From Torreya grandis (Eukaryota; Streptophyta; Pinopsida; Cupressales; Taxaceae), in assembly GCA_037957365.1 (NCBI GenBank), contig JARHVA010003263.1, positions 700,001 through 764,000 of the forward strand: 64,000 nucleotides of DNA, written 5' to 3'. Made by a program: the position numbers and the translations under genes. Shown here piece after piece: positions 12,672 through 25,832 of the stretch; position 1 is the first letter of the stretch, and the number at the start of each line of letters is the position of its first letter. The notes under the pieces were generated by a model. That model did not search any database and was not told where the DNA came from. It worked only from the letters and a program-made list of their open reading frames with translations.

Positions 12672-15600
12672 TGAAATAACCCCAATTTTTTTTTTGAAAT
12701 TATCTTTTAGAGTATATAGTGACGCACCAAAAGTCCCACTATATAGAACTAATGCATTACAATGTAACTAAACATCTCTACAAGAATTACTAACAACCCA
12801 CTATCATCATCATAAACTTCCCAATGGATAATGCTATAAACAACCAAAATGGAATTAAGCACATCCAAGAATATTAGGTTAGCCAAATGCTTTATAAGCA
12901 AGTAGGATATACTAAAAGTGTAATACTCAAGCATGTAGTTACAAAATACTAAACACAGGGTCCATCTAACTAACTTTATTATCTAGTCTTATCACCTCAT
13001 GAGATCATTAGGTGGAGATCTCTAACCCATTTTTAGATCCAACATAACATAATCATAAGAGTCCTGAAACCTTTATGGAATCACATAAGTGAGGATAACC
13101 CATATTGATCACCATGCTATGATCCAAGGTCCTTTGGGAAAAAATTATGATTTTTTTCTTTAAAAATGATGGTCACACAAACACATGATAAAACTCTATA
13201 TAGAAATAATTGATCTCATTATATTAGATGAATTAAAATATGATTAACTCAAGGTAGATAACATCACGCACATGAGTATCCTATTGAACATGTATACAAT
13301 TAGCATCAAGAAAATTAATTACTCCACATGCTACATGATCACTAATCATGCTACAAGATCACCATCCTTTGATTCATCCATAGGGGCCTCACACCTAAAT
13401 GTTTCTTAGTTATCCTACCATGTTATTAAATAAGCATAGGTAATTTACACCATTCAAATAACATGCATAGACCACACAAGTTTTCTATTTAAATAGTCTT
13501 ATGCATTAACTCAAGTTTTTATTAATGAAAAAATTTATTTAGTAAATAATTTACAAGGTATATTATTTAATCATGTAACCAAGTGTTCTCATTCTAGGAT
13601 TATTTACCAAACACATGAATTATTCACATCTTGATAGTCACAACACAAGGTGTATCATGAAATTCATTGGAAAGGATAAGCTTCAAGTTTAAGCACGCAC
13701 ATAACTAACATAACCAATGACTATCCAATATCATATAATCATTAATGATGATTTAACCAACTTTAATTAAATAAGAGTTAAATTATAACATCTGAATTAA
13801 TAAACTTTGAGAAAACATATCTTATATCTAAAACACTATGACACCATTAATAGTATAACCCATAATCCAAAATGTATATCCACATAAGAAAATCATTAAT
13901 CCAACTTACTTCATTAATTATGAAAAATAAGTAGGCTCACTAAAAATGACATTACAACTGATAAACATTCATTGCTATGCTATAGAAATGAGAGTATATT
14001 ATTTAAATCAACAAGAGACTATTTTGCATAACCCATTTGTAACATCTTAATTCTAGTCAAGATTATAAAAGGTTAAGGTTATGTGTTTAATAATCATGTT
14101 ACAATTAAGAGATTTCATATAACAACACTCTATTTTCATAACACAAGATATGTTTATATGCAAAATAGGCATTCCATGTTATGACAATGTCACTAATAAA
14201 ACTCATCGTAAGATCCATGTAAGAATATACATAATTCTATCAAATTGATTAAAATCTCTTATCCAATTCCATCACATCATAAGGAAACACCATTTTACCC
14301 TCATGTAAATTCAAGGTTAAGGATATTATAGTTTTAACTATTCCAATAACAATTTTCTACTTTATACCTACTTGAAATAATCAAGTATATCCTTTACTCA
14401 TGTACATATAACAACATATAAGGATCAAATATGTATATTAAACACACTGATGGTCATATGATAATTAGATCCCACTATAAATGTGCAACAAGAAATAAAT
14501 ACATTTGGTTTGTTATATAAGATCCAACAACTATGAATAAGAATGCGTCCAATGTCAACATCATGACCAATAATGTTCATATTCCCACATAATAATATTA
14601 TCAATCTACATGAGATAATGAGATAGAACCACAACATATAATGAGTAATTAGCCACAATCCATTAGTCTAACATCTTATATCAATAAGCATGGATGAAAG
14701 ATAATCTACCATATAAATCTAGGTGCAATCTATGAAGAAGGATGAACACTGTAAGAGGGACACACCTCAAAACTAGCCCTATGAGCCCAACCATCAGTGG
14801 CCCTTACCACCCCAACCATCAGCTTGGTGGAGAGTTTTGGAAACTACTTACTTGGGTGAGATAATATTTTACACATAATACTAAGCCACCAATAAGACTT
14901 ATAAAAACTATCAATACTGATAAAAAAGTAATGCAACAAACATAAAACCATATCATCTTGACAAACCAGTTGTCCTAAGCAATGGCCAAGGCATAAATTG
15001 GGCTTTTATAGAAGATGATTTATAACATAAATCAAGGTATATTAAATCCAATCCTAGACAAGGTTCAATGGTCATCCCAAAGGGCTTATTCAAACATAGA
15101 ATAATTAACACAAGTATGTCCATCGACAACAGTCAAATTAACTCAAAATGAGTCAAAAGAAGAAAAAAACATATCCATCAATAATAGGATTTAATTTTTT
15201 TTTTTTAGCTTCAAAATATCTAGATGTAACCGACATTAAATTCCCTCAAGTAAATCAGTAAATCTAAAACTAAATAATAAGAATCCTCAATCAAGAAATT
15301 CAGGGTAAAACAAATGGCAGACCAAGACCAGTAACTACAACCACACCCCCACAATAGGAGTAAACTAGGGGTTTTAAATATATAAATATTAATCAGTTTT
15401 CATAATGAACTAAAACATGAAGTCTAAAAGTGAGGTATGCATAGTAAATAGTATGTTGTCAAAAGATATCCAAGGATTTTAGAAGTCTAAGTGGAATCAT
15501 ACATCAAGTAGTCATCAAAGTTTCTAAGTATATATATAATCTTAATTACATAAGGCTATTTTACCCCATTCTATTATTGACTTAATAAATTCTAAAAACT

Positions 15601-16644
15601 AATTTATTTTAACTTAAAATTTTAGGATACTTTTAAGTTGAATTTCCCATTGAGGGGATGTATATATAGAAACCAATAACTGAATTCTACCCTCAAGATT
15701 ATAAAGACCTAGGTCACATTTCTTTAAATCTAAAAAATATACTAACATAGGAATAATTTACCTCAAAGGTTTTATTATAATCCAAATCATTTCCTTTGTT
15801 ATAGCCATAAATCAACTTTATCATATACATAGCCAATCGAAACAAGGTATGGCATTAGTCATGATATACATAGGGGTTTGAATAATATATAAAAGAGCAC
15901 AATGATTTATAGTTAATATAAAAATCAAGGCATATGTTTTTCTTAATAGTTTACACTAGAATTAATAAATAAAATATTTCCAAACCAATTAAGCACACTC
16001 TCATTCACATGGATCACCCTAAAATAATAGTGTGAGGTGTCTGAATTAAATACATAAATGAAATTATTCAAAACTAAGTGAGGTGCAACAAAATAATTAT
16101 AATATTTTAATGAGATAATGAGGAAGGGCATACCCTAGGTCACAATACTCATCAAAATCATAACCCAACTCATCAAAAATAATAATAACTTACTTGTATT
16201 ATTTTTAGGTTGTAAAGATAAGTGAAGGATAGGAAGAGAACCACCATAGGTTTGAAGCATTAGTCATGGTTTTCTAATCTTTTCATAGTTCATTTAGATT
16301 ATCCAATGCTACCAGTCAAGTGTCCCCTATGTGGATTGACCCTTCTTCCCTTTGGAGGGTCAATGCCCAGCCTCTATCCTTTCTATAATACACCCATGTA
16401 GCTATTTTTCCCTCTCTAGGACTTATCCCTACCTATTCTTGGCATCCTCCCCATACTTCTTCCTCTGCATTTCTCTTTCACACCCCAATGCATCCTTTTT
16501 ATTCAAACTCACCATCCTTCCTCTGTATACACTAGATTATCTTCCCTTTTTCACATGCCCATCCATGCTTCCCAATCTCCCATCCCTATGCCATCCTAGT
16601 CAACATTGCTCACCGACCAACACATGCCAAAGAATAATAATAAA

Positions 16645-16703
16645 TAAATAAAATAAAATGACCTATGCAATCCCTTCCCCTGATCACTTTCTTTACAAGC
16701 CAC

Positions 16704-16765
<62 letters not shown>

Positions 16766-16816
16766 CTTGTAAAGAAAGTGATCAGGGGAAGGGATTGCAT
16801 AGGTCATTTTATTTTA

Positions 16817-16820
<4 letters not shown>
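16645..16820. repeat. 60-bp perfect inverted repeat around a (TG)n loop, then (TA)n
   Basis: Bases 16,645-16,704 are the exact reverse complement of 16,761-16,820. The loop is a short TATATG plus about 56 bases of TG. A TA tract follows (about 16,821-16,856). The sister LTR at 26,510-26,570 has only the left arm, diverged, and no loop or right arm. The right arm is therefore an inverted duplication acquired by this copy after insertion. Confidence 0.95.
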
Positions 16821-16862
<42 letters not shown>

Positions 16863-16922
16863 TAATAATCCTCTAATAAAATAATAGTAATCTCCTAGAA
16901 CTAGCTTCTCTTACAAGCTAGG

Positions 16923-16938
16923 AATAATAATAATAATA

Positions 16939-17030
<92 letters not shown>
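16923..17030. repeat. (AAT)n(ATT)n(AAT)n compound microsatellite
   Basis: AAT units switch to a longer ATT block and back to AAT units, giving a self-complementary array able to fold into hairpins. The corresponding site in the sister LTR (about 26,608-26,640) has only a few imperfect AAT units. Confidence 0.95.
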
Positions 17031-17031
<1 letters not shown>

Positions 17032-18547
17032 TCCATCCAAAGATGCAAACCTCTAACTTTCTTATTACACTAAGGGGAATAAAATAACATCAAAAGCGAT
17101 TAAGAATAAATATAATATAATATCATGTTCAATCCATAATTAAAATTTCCAAATCATTAAACTGATCCTAAACTAATAACAAAGAAATATTTCTTATTTA
17201 AATAATAATAAAAATCTTTAATAAATAAATTAGCAAGCTATCAAAGTGATCATAATATGCAAATAAACCAAATTTTAAAATAATATAAGCTAACAAAATC
17301 TATAAACTAGTTAAAGTGATAATAACAATAAGGTCATTAAATAATAAAATTAAAGAAAATCATTAAAATAATATAATAATAGTAAATAGGAGTGAAAATT
17401 TCTAAAATGTAACAAATAATAAAATTGTTAAAATAAATAATAATGAGGTATAAATTGATCATAAGATGATAACCACTAAAATCATTAATAATTAGCAATT
17501 ACCAAAATTGATAAATTCACCAATGGAATAATATTAGCAGACACATCCTAATGCTCTCTTGAGATCGATGTAAAAGAATAATAAATATGATTGAATATAA
17601 TAGTTAATTAAAAAATCATAAAATAATGGTTAACAAAGTTTCTAAATTGATCAAATCCCAAGATGGTCAAATTCTAGGAAAGATTACCAAAGATGTCCTC
17701 CAAGGTCAAGAGATTCATATGGTCTAGATGAACTCGAACCAAATTAGATAAAAGACAACAACTCAAATAGTTCACAAAAAAGTGTCCATGACACCAAACA
17801 TGGACAAAAAAAAAAGTTAAAACCTTCGACACATGAGGAATGGATGAGAGCAAACCACACATGCACATAAGAGTGGCAAGACTAGAAAAGGATGAGAAGC
17901 AATAACACAATAAAATATAAATGATGGTGGCTCAATATCACATAGTACATGCTATACCTATTGAAGTGACATTCTGACTGTCTAATTATCCATGATATAC
18001 CTAAGATGTCTAAACCCACCATTGAGCCTAGCTCATGGCCTAGTTCCTATATCTACCAAATAAGACATCAACAGTACCTAAATGATGTCAATATGATAAT
18101 AATATTTTATCATGAATCATTAGACATAAAATGATAAATCAATTATAATCAGCTATAGCTGAAAAGGGACCATATTTAATCCTAATAATTAGGACCTCAA
18201 GCATGCCCTGTGAACATATCCTACAGCTGCAAGAGAAATCAACATCAATCCACATCTAATAAAATGTGATAAATCAATGACATATAGTAATGTAACTAAC
18301 TAAAGTAGCATATACATAAAATAGGATTAAATGAATTCAGTGTAGGTATCATGCATATTAGGATATACTTAATCCATGTGAGTATTAATTGTAACAAAAC
18401 ATGTCACATTGGCTATCCAAGGCACTTGCATCACAATGATCTAAAAATATAACCAACTTCAGTAGTTGTTAGTCCAAGTGCTATCAAAATATGCTAAAAT
18501 AGGCTATAGACCAATATTCAAATAGGTCATAAGGTTAGTTCATGACA

Positions 18548-18560
18548 TCCTCCCATTCTT
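18548..18560 (-). other. Polypurine tract of giant-LTR element
   Basis: The minus strand reads AAGAATGGGAGGA immediately before the 3' LTR start (TGTCATG). The position and composition are those of a plus-strand primer. The junction resembles that of gypsy copy A at 60,255 (GTGAGGGGA before TGTTATG). Confidence 0.7.
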
Positions 18561-21500
18561 AAAGAGGAGTCATCGTAATGACCATTAATAGTCAAGCAAA
18601 AAATTTATCTAAAAAGGTCCCATCAAAACCAATCAATACTACTACATAAAATCTCCATCCATTGTAGGGTGGTAATGTCTCAACCACATCTTGATGGAAT
18701 TCATATCTATTGTCAGTAAGATAGCCACATTATCTAATTCATTAGGCCATGAAATGGTCTCCTTCCCATCTTCACATGACCTATACAACACTAAAAGCAA
18801 AAAATAGCACTTAAACAACACTATCACACTAAAAAATTCCACCAAATCTCTTAAATTGGATGGAACTCTTCCACTCTCATACCTTTAAAAGGCCATCAAA
18901 AACATTAAAATACACTAAAATAAGCTACAATAGGTTCATCAAACCCAAAATGCCTAGATCAATCAGCAAAAATTCTAAGGTAACAATTGTTAATCTCACT
19001 ATAGCACCATTGTTATAACCATCCCAACCATTTATGATAGCAGTCATAAAGCATCACAAGCATATAGTGTCCCAAAACACAACAACTAATACTTATCTTA
19101 ATAAGATTCCCAACAAAGGTACTAAAAACACTTCCAAGTAGGAAAATATAACTAAGGAAGCACAAGACAAAAAGTGGTGTCTAAACCAAATCAATAATCT
19201 GAATATACAACTTGACTCAGGTCAAAGTCCCTTGTGCTAAGACACATAGACCTGCAATATGAGTTCAATAATCATAAAAATATACAATCCAACTCGATTG
19301 CAACTGGAATCTAGACCAAGAGTGGAGATCTTCCACTAAAACATTATGCCACATTCATAATCCTAAGAGAATTCATCATAGAATGTCATGTCACAAGGGT
19401 AATAATCCATATTTTTATGGTTACTCCACTACATCATCAATCATTTAAGGGTTAGTGTAGTTTCCCACACCAACCATGTTAAACTATAAGAAGCCATACC
19501 AGGCATCACATGTAACCTAAAGGCTTACAACAAGTTCTCCAACACACACACAAGCTCACATGATGGTCTAGGGATACCAATCCCACCATCCATAAATAGC
19601 CATTTGAGGGAATCACCCAACTTTCATCACTCTATCCAGGATTCAAGTGGGTACCTAGGACTTTTAAACACCACTTGATCAAGGCTTAGTGATACTCTAT
19701 AAGAGCACATAAACAACATACATTCTAGTAATACTCTTAAAACAAATATAAATATTCATCCTAGAATATTTCTAATAGGTATAACAATAATAATACCTTA
19801 ACCAAAGCATGGTGGCACCTATAGACCAATACATGTGTGCATCTCAATAATTACCACCTTTTTTCTTTGCATAAATGTCCAAGTCTATAGGACCATTTAG
19901 TGTTTGACAAAGACAAAAAAATAAAAATTCATAATGGTTTATTTTACTACAACCTTCAAGAGGTGGCTAAAATAATGCTAAATCTATAACATGACCATTA
20001 TGCACTAAGATTACATGGTCAACTCATGACACACATGGTGCACACTCTGAATGAATTAGGTGGGTACTTGTGTAAAGGGTAAAAATGTATTTTCAACCTA
20101 TGAGAGACTCTACATATAGGCCTATACCTAGTCAAAATTTATTATGAATGTAGTACTTCTCTACCCTCTACCTCATACTTGCAACACTACTCAATGCTAG
20201 AGTAGTGAATTCAGAATTACACAACAAAATAAAACATTATACCTTGGTAAATTCAATCAAATAAAATTTGGTTTCACATGGAAAAACACATCACATGAAT
20301 GGTGTACAATGATATTACCACATATCAAATATGTTAACAACATGAAACACATTTACTCCAAGTCATGTACACTAAGTATTCATGCAACAATTTTAAAACA
20401 TAGATTAAAATAAGGTTCACATGATTGCTTGTAGGAGTGAAAGAGTCTCTTTCACAAGTAACTTTGCCATCATTCCCATGTTCAACCATTAATGACATAT
20501 AATCTTGTCTATACAACACTCACACAATAATGTTGATATCAAGAAGACAAAGTGAAAACCCACAAGGTTAAATACATACACATAGGTCATAAAAGATACC
20601 AATTTACATGATTTCACATAATCAATGAAATGTAAAAGTTCACACAACAAGGTGGTATCCAAAATAAGTGTGTGAAAGTCCACAAGGTTAACCATATGCA
20701 CTAGTATAATAAAGTCACAATTTTACATGATTTAGCAAGATCAATAAAAAGTAATAATTATACAACACATAAAAAATTTACACACAAGAGAGGGTCACAT
20801 GAAAGAGATCACACATATGTGACTTAGGTGTTCTAATTATTATTCTAATATGCTTTTATGCTTACTTTAATGCAACATCATTTTAAGGAAAGGGTGGACT
20901 TAGCCAAGGCATGGGGTGAATGTTAAACACTACCATGGAAATTATAATTTTCCATATTCAATAAGTTCAACTAAACTCACAATAACATCCTCATGGATGC
21001 AAGATATATCTATATCACAATAGACATCCCATGGGTATCACAATACCAAGCTTTTGATGAAGCATCCTCATGGATGCATAACTTAGATAGAATTAGATAA
21101 ACATCTCCATGGATATAATATATCTAGGGTCAACATGACAACCTCATGGAAACCAACCTATCCATGATCAAACAACCATAATCAATATAAACACATATAT
21201 GATTAGAAAAACTTCATAATTATAAAATGGAAAATAAACATCCCTTCATGCTTATTTATCTTTATCCCTTTGGAGTTACGAAGCCATATAATTCTCTATC
21301 TAACCCAAAAGAGACTAAATACATAAATAAGATCAAGCTCTTAATACATCTCAAGATGCTCCCACATAAGCAGAGATCTCAAGCCTATCTTATTTACCCA
21401 AGTAAATTTAGCACCCTCACCCTATGTAGCTCTTGAGGTTTGAGCTTAACCCTTGGTCTTCTTGAGGTCAATATGTTGTAATCATATACTAATAACTTAC

Positions 21501-22186
21501 CCATATAAGTCAACAATAGATATCAAACGTTATTTCTTTAATTCTAAAAGGAAGTGGCGATCATCAATCTTTCATTGACTTGCCCATACAAGTCAACAAT
21601 TGACTAGTGATGCTTGCCCCAAGCATAACAGATGAGCAAAGGGTTGGCCCAACCAAATCCATGAGTAATCATCATAATATTACCAAAAAAAATTTATTGA
21701 TTTATACATACACACACACACACACATATTACACAATACAATAAAAATAGTACTTTAGGTTTGTTTAATCAAAGCACTAATTAAAGTACTATTTAATTCA
21801 TCTAAGAGGCTAAGTGACTTCATAAGGATCACAACATAGCCTCCTCAATAAAATAAGACATATATCAATTGATACCAGGCATATAACTCCATTCATGGTT
21901 CAACATGAATGCTAAAGTATAATGTTTCAATTCAGTCTTACCAAGGCAATATAAACATCCAAGTGGCCTTCAGCAATAACTAGGCACATGCATACATTCT
22001 AGAAAAATTAGCCTCCATAAGGATATTATATCTATAATATGGGTATCTACAATCACTCAAGTACATTATGTGAATACAATCCCTTGCAAGCGTATGCACA
22101 CTCACACAAAAGTTAAACTAGCTTATCAAGTATAGGCTAAAAATCAATGTAATGTCTCCAAACTCATCCAAAACCTCTAAATCATA
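18561..22186 (-). other. Interior of giant-LTR element, non-coding
   Basis: No gag, protease, RT, RNase H or integrase motif was recognised on either strand. The longest open frames are short and lack motifs. Notable structures are two tandem copies of a 120-bp unit (20,520-20,759, anchored by 'cacaaggtta' at 20,561 and 20,681), a set of 'catcctcatggatgc'-like repeats at about 20,985-21,150, and a short CA tract at about 21,710-21,725. The stretch is far shorter than the interior of an autonomous gypsy element. Confidence 0.6.
20520..20759. repeat. Two tandem 120-bp units
   Basis: Both units share 'cacacaa', 'cacaaggtta' and 'ttacatgattt' in the same order with a 120-bp offset, at moderate divergence. 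A partial third unit may follow at 20,760-20,785. Confidence 0.75.
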
Positions 22187-22199
22187 GGCTTTGATACTA
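22187..22199 (-). other. Primer-binding site (tRNA-iMet type), giant-LTR element
   Basis: The minus strand reads TAGTATCAAAGCC, two bases inside the 5' LTR end. It matches the plant initiator-Met PBS (TGGTATCAGAGCC) at 11 of 13 positions. Both mismatches are G-to-A transitions, which fits decay. The 2-base spacer is the same as in the copia element at 53,273-53,274. Confidence 0.75.
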
Positions 22200-24661
22200 G
22201 ATGAAATAACCCTATTTTTTTTTTTAATTATATTTAAGAGTATACAATAAGGAATTAAAATTCCCACTACATAGAACTAATACAGTGCAATGCAACTAAA
22301 AATCTCTATGATAAGTACTAGCAATCCACTACTAACATCCCAAATGTCCTAATGGATAATGTTATAAACAACCAGAATGGAATTAAGCATATCTAGGATT
22401 ATTGGGTTACCCAAATTATTTATAAGTAGGATATACTAGAAGTGCAATCATCAAGCATGTAGTTCTAAAAGATTAAACATAAAGGTCCATCTTGCTAACT
22501 TGATTATCTATTCTTATTTCCCCATCAGATCAGTAGTTGGAGATATTTAATACATTGCTAGAGCCAACATAGCATAAGCATAAGAGTCATAAAACCTTTG
22601 GGGAATCACCCAAGTGAGAAACCCCCTATTAATTACCATACTATGATCCAAGGTCCTTTGGGAAAACATTATGCTTTGCTTCCTTAAAGATGATGGTCAC
22701 ACAAACATAGGATAAAACTCTATGTAGAAAGATTTGTTCTCATTATATTAGATGAATTACAATATGATTAACTCTAGATAGATAACATCACACACATGAG
22801 TATCTTATTGAAAATGCATATACTTGGAATTGAGAGATTCAATTACTCCATTTGTTACAAGATCACTAATCATGATGTAGGATCACCATCCCATGAGTCA
22901 TCTATAGGGGCCTCACACATAAATGTTGTTTAGTTATCCTACCATGTTATTAAATAAACATAGGTAATTTATGCCATTTAAATATCATGCATATGACCAA
23001 ACAAGTTTGCTATTTAAATAGTCTTGTGTGTTAACTTAGGTGTTTATTAAAGAAAAGTATGGTTTAATAAATCATTGCCAAGGTAGATTATTTAATCATG
23101 TAACCAAGTATTAACTTAAAGGTTTTCAAGACCTCCTAATTCTCATCCTCATTCTAGGATTATTTACCAAACACACGGATTATCACATCTTGATAGTCAC
23201 AACACAAGGTATATCATGAAATTCATTGGCAAGAATAAGCTTTAAGTTTAACCATGCACATAACTAACATAATCAATGACTATCCAATCTCATATAAGCT
23301 TTGATGACCCTTTAACCAACTTCCATTAAACAAGAGTTACATTATAACATCTAAATTAATAAACTGTAAGAAAACATGTCATATATCTAAAACACTATGA
23401 CACCATTAATAATATAACCCATAATCCAAAATGTGGATCCACATACAAAGATCATTAATACATCTTACTTCATTGCTTAAACAATGGAAGTAAGATCACT
23501 AAAAATGGCATTACTACTGATAAACATTCATTTCTATGGTATAGAAATGATATAATATTGCTTGAATCAACAAGAGACTATTTTGCATAAACCATTTTCA
23601 ATGTCTTAATTCCAGTTAAGATTATAAAAGGTTAAGGTTATGTGTTTATTAATCATGTTACAATTAAGAGATGTTGTATAAAATCATTATATTGTCATAA
23701 CACAAGATAAGTCTATATGCAAAATAGGCATTCCATGTTGTGAAAATGTCACTAATAAAACTCATCATGAAATCCATGTAAGAATATACATAATTATACC
23801 AAATATATTTACAACCTCTTAACTAATTCTAGCACATCATAAATCAACACCATTTTTCCCTCATGTAAATTCAAGGTTAAGGACATTATGGTTTAATTTG
23901 TTCAAATAATAACATTTTTCTACTTTATACCTACTTGAAATCATCAAGTATATCCTTTACTCATGTACATAAAACAACATATAAGGATCAAATCTCACAT
24001 AACACATATTAAATACACTTCTAATCATATGGTAATTAGATCCCACTATAAATATTTAACAAGGAATAAATACAGTTAGTTTTTTATATAAGATCCAACA
24101 ACTATCAACAAGAATGCCTCCAATGTCAACCTCATGACCAATAATGTTCATATTCCCACATAACAATATTTTCAAGATGTATAAGATAATTAGTAATCAG
24201 CCATAATCCATTCATACAACATTGTATATCAACAAGCATAGATGAGAGGTAAGCTACCATACAAATCAAGGTGTAATCAATGAAGAAGCATGAACATTGT
24301 AAGAGGCACACCTCTCAAAACCAATCCTATGAGCCCAACCATCAGTTGCCCTTACCACCCCAATGATCAGCTTGGTAGATGGTTTTTAGCAACTAGGAAC
24401 TTGAGAGAGGTAAGAGTGTACACATAATACTGAGCCACCAATAAGACTTATAAAAACTATCAATAGTGGACATATATTTGGTCTTTATAGAGGATGATTT
24501 ACAACATAAATTAGGACATATTAAATCCTATCCATAAGATAATGGGACTAGACAAGGTCCAATCCTTAGCCCAAAGGGCTTATTTGAACATAGAATAATG
24601 AACACAAGGATTTCCACCAATAACAGTCAAATTAACTCTAAACGAGTCAAAATAAGAAAAT

Positions 24662-25362
24662 TTTTGGTGTAAACTATAATGAAAACCCTATGCCTTGTTT
24701 TTTATAGTAACCACAAATAATTGTGCTCTTTTATAAATTATTCAAACCCCCATGTGTATCATGACTAATGCCATACCCTATTCCAAGTGGCTATGTATAT
24801 GATAAAGTCAATTTATGGATATAACAAAAGAAATGATTTGGATTATGATAAAACCATTGAGGTAAATTATTCCTATATTAGTATATTTTTCAAATTTAAA
24901 AAAATGTGACATGGGTCTTTATAATCTTGAGGGTATAATCTGGTTATTGGTTTCTATATATACATCCCCTCGATGGGAAATTGGACTTAGAAGTATAGTA
25001 GGATTTAAAAGTTTTTTTTTAGTTTTAGAATATATAGATGTAACCAACATTAAATTCCCTAAGGTAAATTAGCAAATTTAAAATAGAATAATAAGAAATC
25101 CTCAATCAAGTAATTTAGGGTAAAAGAGATGGTAGACCAAGACTGGTAACTACAACCAAACTGGTTTGAGGAAAACCATGCCCCCATAATAGGAGTAAAA
25201 TATCAATTTTCAATCTATAAAGATTAATTATTTTTCATAATGAACTAAAGCATAAACTTTGGAAGTGAGGTATACATAGTAAAGAGTATGTTGTCAAGAG
25301 ATAGCGAAGGATTCTGAAAGTCTAGGTGGAATCATACATCAGGTAGTCATCAAAGTTTTTGA

Positions 25363-25409
<47 letters not shown>

Positions 25410-25832
25410 CATCTTAATTATATAAGGTTTTTTTACCCAATTCTGTTATTGATTTAATAAATTCTAACAACTAATCAATTTTACCTTAAAATTCTAGGAC
25501 ACTTCCAAGTCTAATTTCCCATTGAGGGGATGTATATATAGAAACCAATAACCAGATTCTACCCTCAAGATTATAAATACCCATGTCGCATTTTTTAAAT
25601 TTGAAAAATATACTAATATAGGAATAATTTACCTCAAAGGTTTTATTATAATCCAAATCATTTCTTTTGTTATAGCCATAAATTGACTTTATCATATACA
25701 CAGCCACTTGGAATAGGGTATGGCATTAGTCATGATATACATGGGGGTTTGAATAATTTATAAAAGAACACAATTATTTGTGGTTACTATAAAAAACAAG
25801 GCATAGGGTTTTCATTATAGTTTACACCAAAA
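24662..25832. repeat. Inverted repeat, about 333-bp arms with 506-bp loop
   Basis: Bases 24,662-24,994 are the reverse complement of 25,501-25,832 with about a dozen mismatches and one indel (about 96% identity by eye). The sister LTR has only the right-arm sequence (about 15,600-15,950). At the left-arm site it runs directly from the 'gagtcaaaa' block to 'aggattta', so the left arm is an inserted inverted copy. Confidence 0.9.
25365..25407. repeat. (TA)n microsatellite
   Basis: An uninterrupted AT tract in the loop of the 333-bp inverted repeat. The sister LTR has only a few TA units at 15,530. Confidence 0.95.

Larger units (their letters stand above)
12672..18547 (-). repeat. Giant LTR, 3' copy (5,876 bp)
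   Basis: On the minus strand it begins TGTCATGAACTAACC (at 18,547) and ends GGTTATTTCA (at 12,672). It aligns along its whole length with 22,202-28,161, for example in the blocks around 'ccaaggtcctttggga' (13,130 and 22,650), 'gcccaaccatcag' (14,785 and 24,330) and 'gaggaatggatgagagcaa' (17,835 and 27,451). Private features are a 60-bp inverted repeat around a TG tract (16,645-16,820) and an AAT/ATT array (16,923-17,030). Open frames within it are not conserved between the copies as proteins. Confidence 0.75.

Noticed and set aside
16352..16651. Open frame with a signal-peptide-like hydrophobic Ser/Pro/Leu-rich protein in the giant LTR
   Set aside because: The counterpart in the sister LTR (26,191-26,379) is not conserved as a full frame; it reflects C/T-rich composition.
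16610..16876. Open frames with Cys-Val or His-Thr repeats
   Set aside because: Products of the TG microsatellite and its palindromic flanks.
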